Origin: Rhizobium sp. Q54
Lineage (GTDB): Bacteria; Pseudomonadota; Alphaproteobacteria; Rickettsiales; UBA1997
Reading direction: 5' to 3'
DNA: 30,925 nt
NCBI GenBank assembly: GCA_945865745.1
Contig: CAMBFP010000001.1
Coordinates: forward strand, 1 to 30,925
Below are positions 29,769-30,925 of this stretch, in pieces. The translations under genes were made by a program, and so were the position numbers. The stretch's first letter is position 1; every line of letters begins with the position of its first letter. Under the pieces are notes generated by a model that was not told the origin of the DNA, did no database searches, and saw nothing but the letters and a program-made list of their open reading frames with translations.

Positions 29769-30925
29769 ATGACAGACGAAAACAACCAAAACACAACGCG
29801 TTCGCGCCTTACTCTTAAGCTATCAACTCCAGTTAGTACCCAGAGCCTTGCCGTAAAAACTAATACCGAAAAAAAACTCGGTGGTTCTTCGGTTCAAGTT
29901 ACTATCAAGGGGCGCAAGAGAGACTCAAAGCCAGGTGAAGATCGAGATACTGTTGGGCTAAGTAAAAATGAATTTGAAGCCAGAATGAGAGCTGTTTCAA
30001 GTTCTGGTGATGTTAAAAGTGAAATCAAAACTCATGAAATTCTAAGCAGAGCAAATAAAAAAACTCAAAGCGAAGAAGTAGTTAAGGTGGAAGAAATTGT
30101 TGTTGAAGAAATTATCGTTGAGCCAGCTCCGGTTGAGGTGAAACAAAGCAATGTGCCAGACTACAAATTAGATCAGTTTGACGTGCGCGGCAAAATTAGA
30201 CAAAGCGTCGATGTTGCTAATCGTCAAAAAGAAGAGCGTGAAAAACTCGCTGAAGAAAGAAGAAAGCAAGAGCAACAACGCCTCTCTAAAGAAAGAGAAG
30301 AGCGCGATAAAAAGAAGCAAAAAAAATTACCAGCAGCTCCAGTAAAAAAGAGCTTCGAAGAAGAGGCTAAAAAGAAACCAAGCTTCAAAGAAGATCGCGT
30401 AAACACTCGTAGAATGACCTACGTCATCGATACTAATTCTGATGATGATGGCTCGGGACATAAACGCAAAAAGGGAAGAAATAGACATCAGGAACAAGCG
30501 CCCACTAAAGAATACAAAAAAATTTCGCGCGAAGTTGTTATCCCAGAATTAATTAGTGTCGCTGATTTAGCTGAGCGCATGACTGAAAAAGTTGGCGATG
30601 TAGTTAAAAAACTTTTTGCCATGGGAATGGTTGTAACCAGTAACCAAGCCGTTGATGCAGACACTGCAGAAATCATCATTACTGAATTTGGTCACAAGGC
30701 GAAACGTACCTCTCACTCTGATGTTGAAAATATTCTTGAAGAAGGCGGCGAAGAGCATGATTTCTTAGCGCGTGCCCCGATCGTTACAATTATGGGTCAC
30801 GTCGATCACGGTAAAACTTCTTTGCTCGACGCTTTGCGCGAGACCAATGTTGTTGCGCGTGAGCATGGTGGAATTACTCAGCACATCGGCGCTTCTCGTG
30901 TCAAAGCTGTTGGCGGAAAATTTAT
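29769..30925 (+). CDS. infB: Translation initiation factor IF-2, 5' part (runs off the window)
   Basis: The first 385 codons of infB, open at the right edge, so the stop is not in view. The N-terminal half is a long Lys/Glu-rich, low-complexity region typical of IF-2. It is followed by the IF2 N-terminal fold ([21 protein letters not shown], shown here as residues about 261-280) and the start of the GTPase domain. The G1 loop [15 protein letters not shown] is near residue 342, and switch I (GGITQHIGA) is near 368. It starts 3 bases after nusA, in the usual nusA-infB arrangement. Confidence 0.95.
   Translation, partial: MTDENNQNTTRSRLTLKLSTPVSTQSLAVKTNTEKKLGGSSVQVTIKGRKRDSKPGEDRDTVGLSKNEFEARMRAVSSSGDVKSEIKTHEILSRANKKTQSEEVVKVEEIVVEEIIVEPAPVEVKQSNVPDYKLDQFDVRGKIRQSVDVANRQKEEREKLAEERRKQEQQRLSKEREERDKKKQKKLPAAPVKKSFEEEAKKKPSFKEDRVNTRRMTYVIDTNSDDDGSGHKRKKGRNRHQEQAPTKEYKKISREVVIPELISVADLAERMTEKVGDVVKKLFAMGMVVTSNQAVDADTAEIIITEFGHKAKRTSHSDVENILEEGGEEHDFLARAPIVTIMGHVDHGKTSLLDALRETNVVAREHGGITQHIGASRVKAVGGKF

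Overview
The window looks like chromosome of an AT-rich, host-associated alphaproteobacterium, most likely Rickettsiales or Holosporales. This is inferred from the gene content: a VirD4-type T4SS coupling protein, HemJ in place of a soluble protoporphyrinogen oxidase, a membrane-anchored CycM-like cytochrome c, a VanX-like dipeptidase, SdhE, and a giant protein with a eukaryote-type deubiquitinase fold. The exact lineage cannot be fixed without phylogeny.

Layout. Positions 18-663 (minus) carry a HIT-family hydrolase and SdhE as an overlapping pair. Positions 703-5032 (plus) carry the tightly packed genes recN, virD4 and aroE, whose ends overlap. Positions 5098-21400 are an accessory block between core genes. 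It holds one 13.7 kb gene for a 4575-residue protein, a short gap with a perfect 24-bp palindrome, a protein joining a DUF1016/YhcG-type N-terminal region to a staphylococcal-nuclease domain, and a protein with five ribonuclease-inhibitor-type leucine-rich repeats. Positions 21455-25597 return to core genes: ftsH, dnaN and recF. A minus-strand pair (hemJ then a VanX-like dipeptidase, 26528-25533) runs into the 3' end of recF. Positions 26610-28364 hold prs, a cytochrome c and a LapA-domain protein. Positions 28479-30925 hold nusA and the first part of infB, which runs off the window.

The standout is the giant protein. Near its N-terminus it has the sequence signatures of a USP/C19 ubiquitin hydrolase: a QDATEF box, a VTFNRF strand, and a His box with an adjacent Asp. 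The Cys box lies after the His box instead of before it. This is the order expected of a circularly permuted USP. About 2450 residues further on is a complete set of SecA-type motor motifs: a Walker A variant, DEAD, TGT, GRGTDI and GRSGR. No secretion signal or membrane segment is visible, and the C-terminus is basic. Together with the nearby virD4 this suggests, without proving, a translocated effector or toxin acting on host ubiquitin. The nuclease fusion and the LRR protein in the same block fit an effector/defence cassette.

The housekeeping genes cover DNA repair and replication (RecN, DnaN, RecF), the shikimate pathway, membrane proteolysis, heme synthesis, PRPP synthesis, respiration, and the transcription/translation coupling operon. 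I saw no tRNA, rRNA, insertion sequence or CRISPR array.
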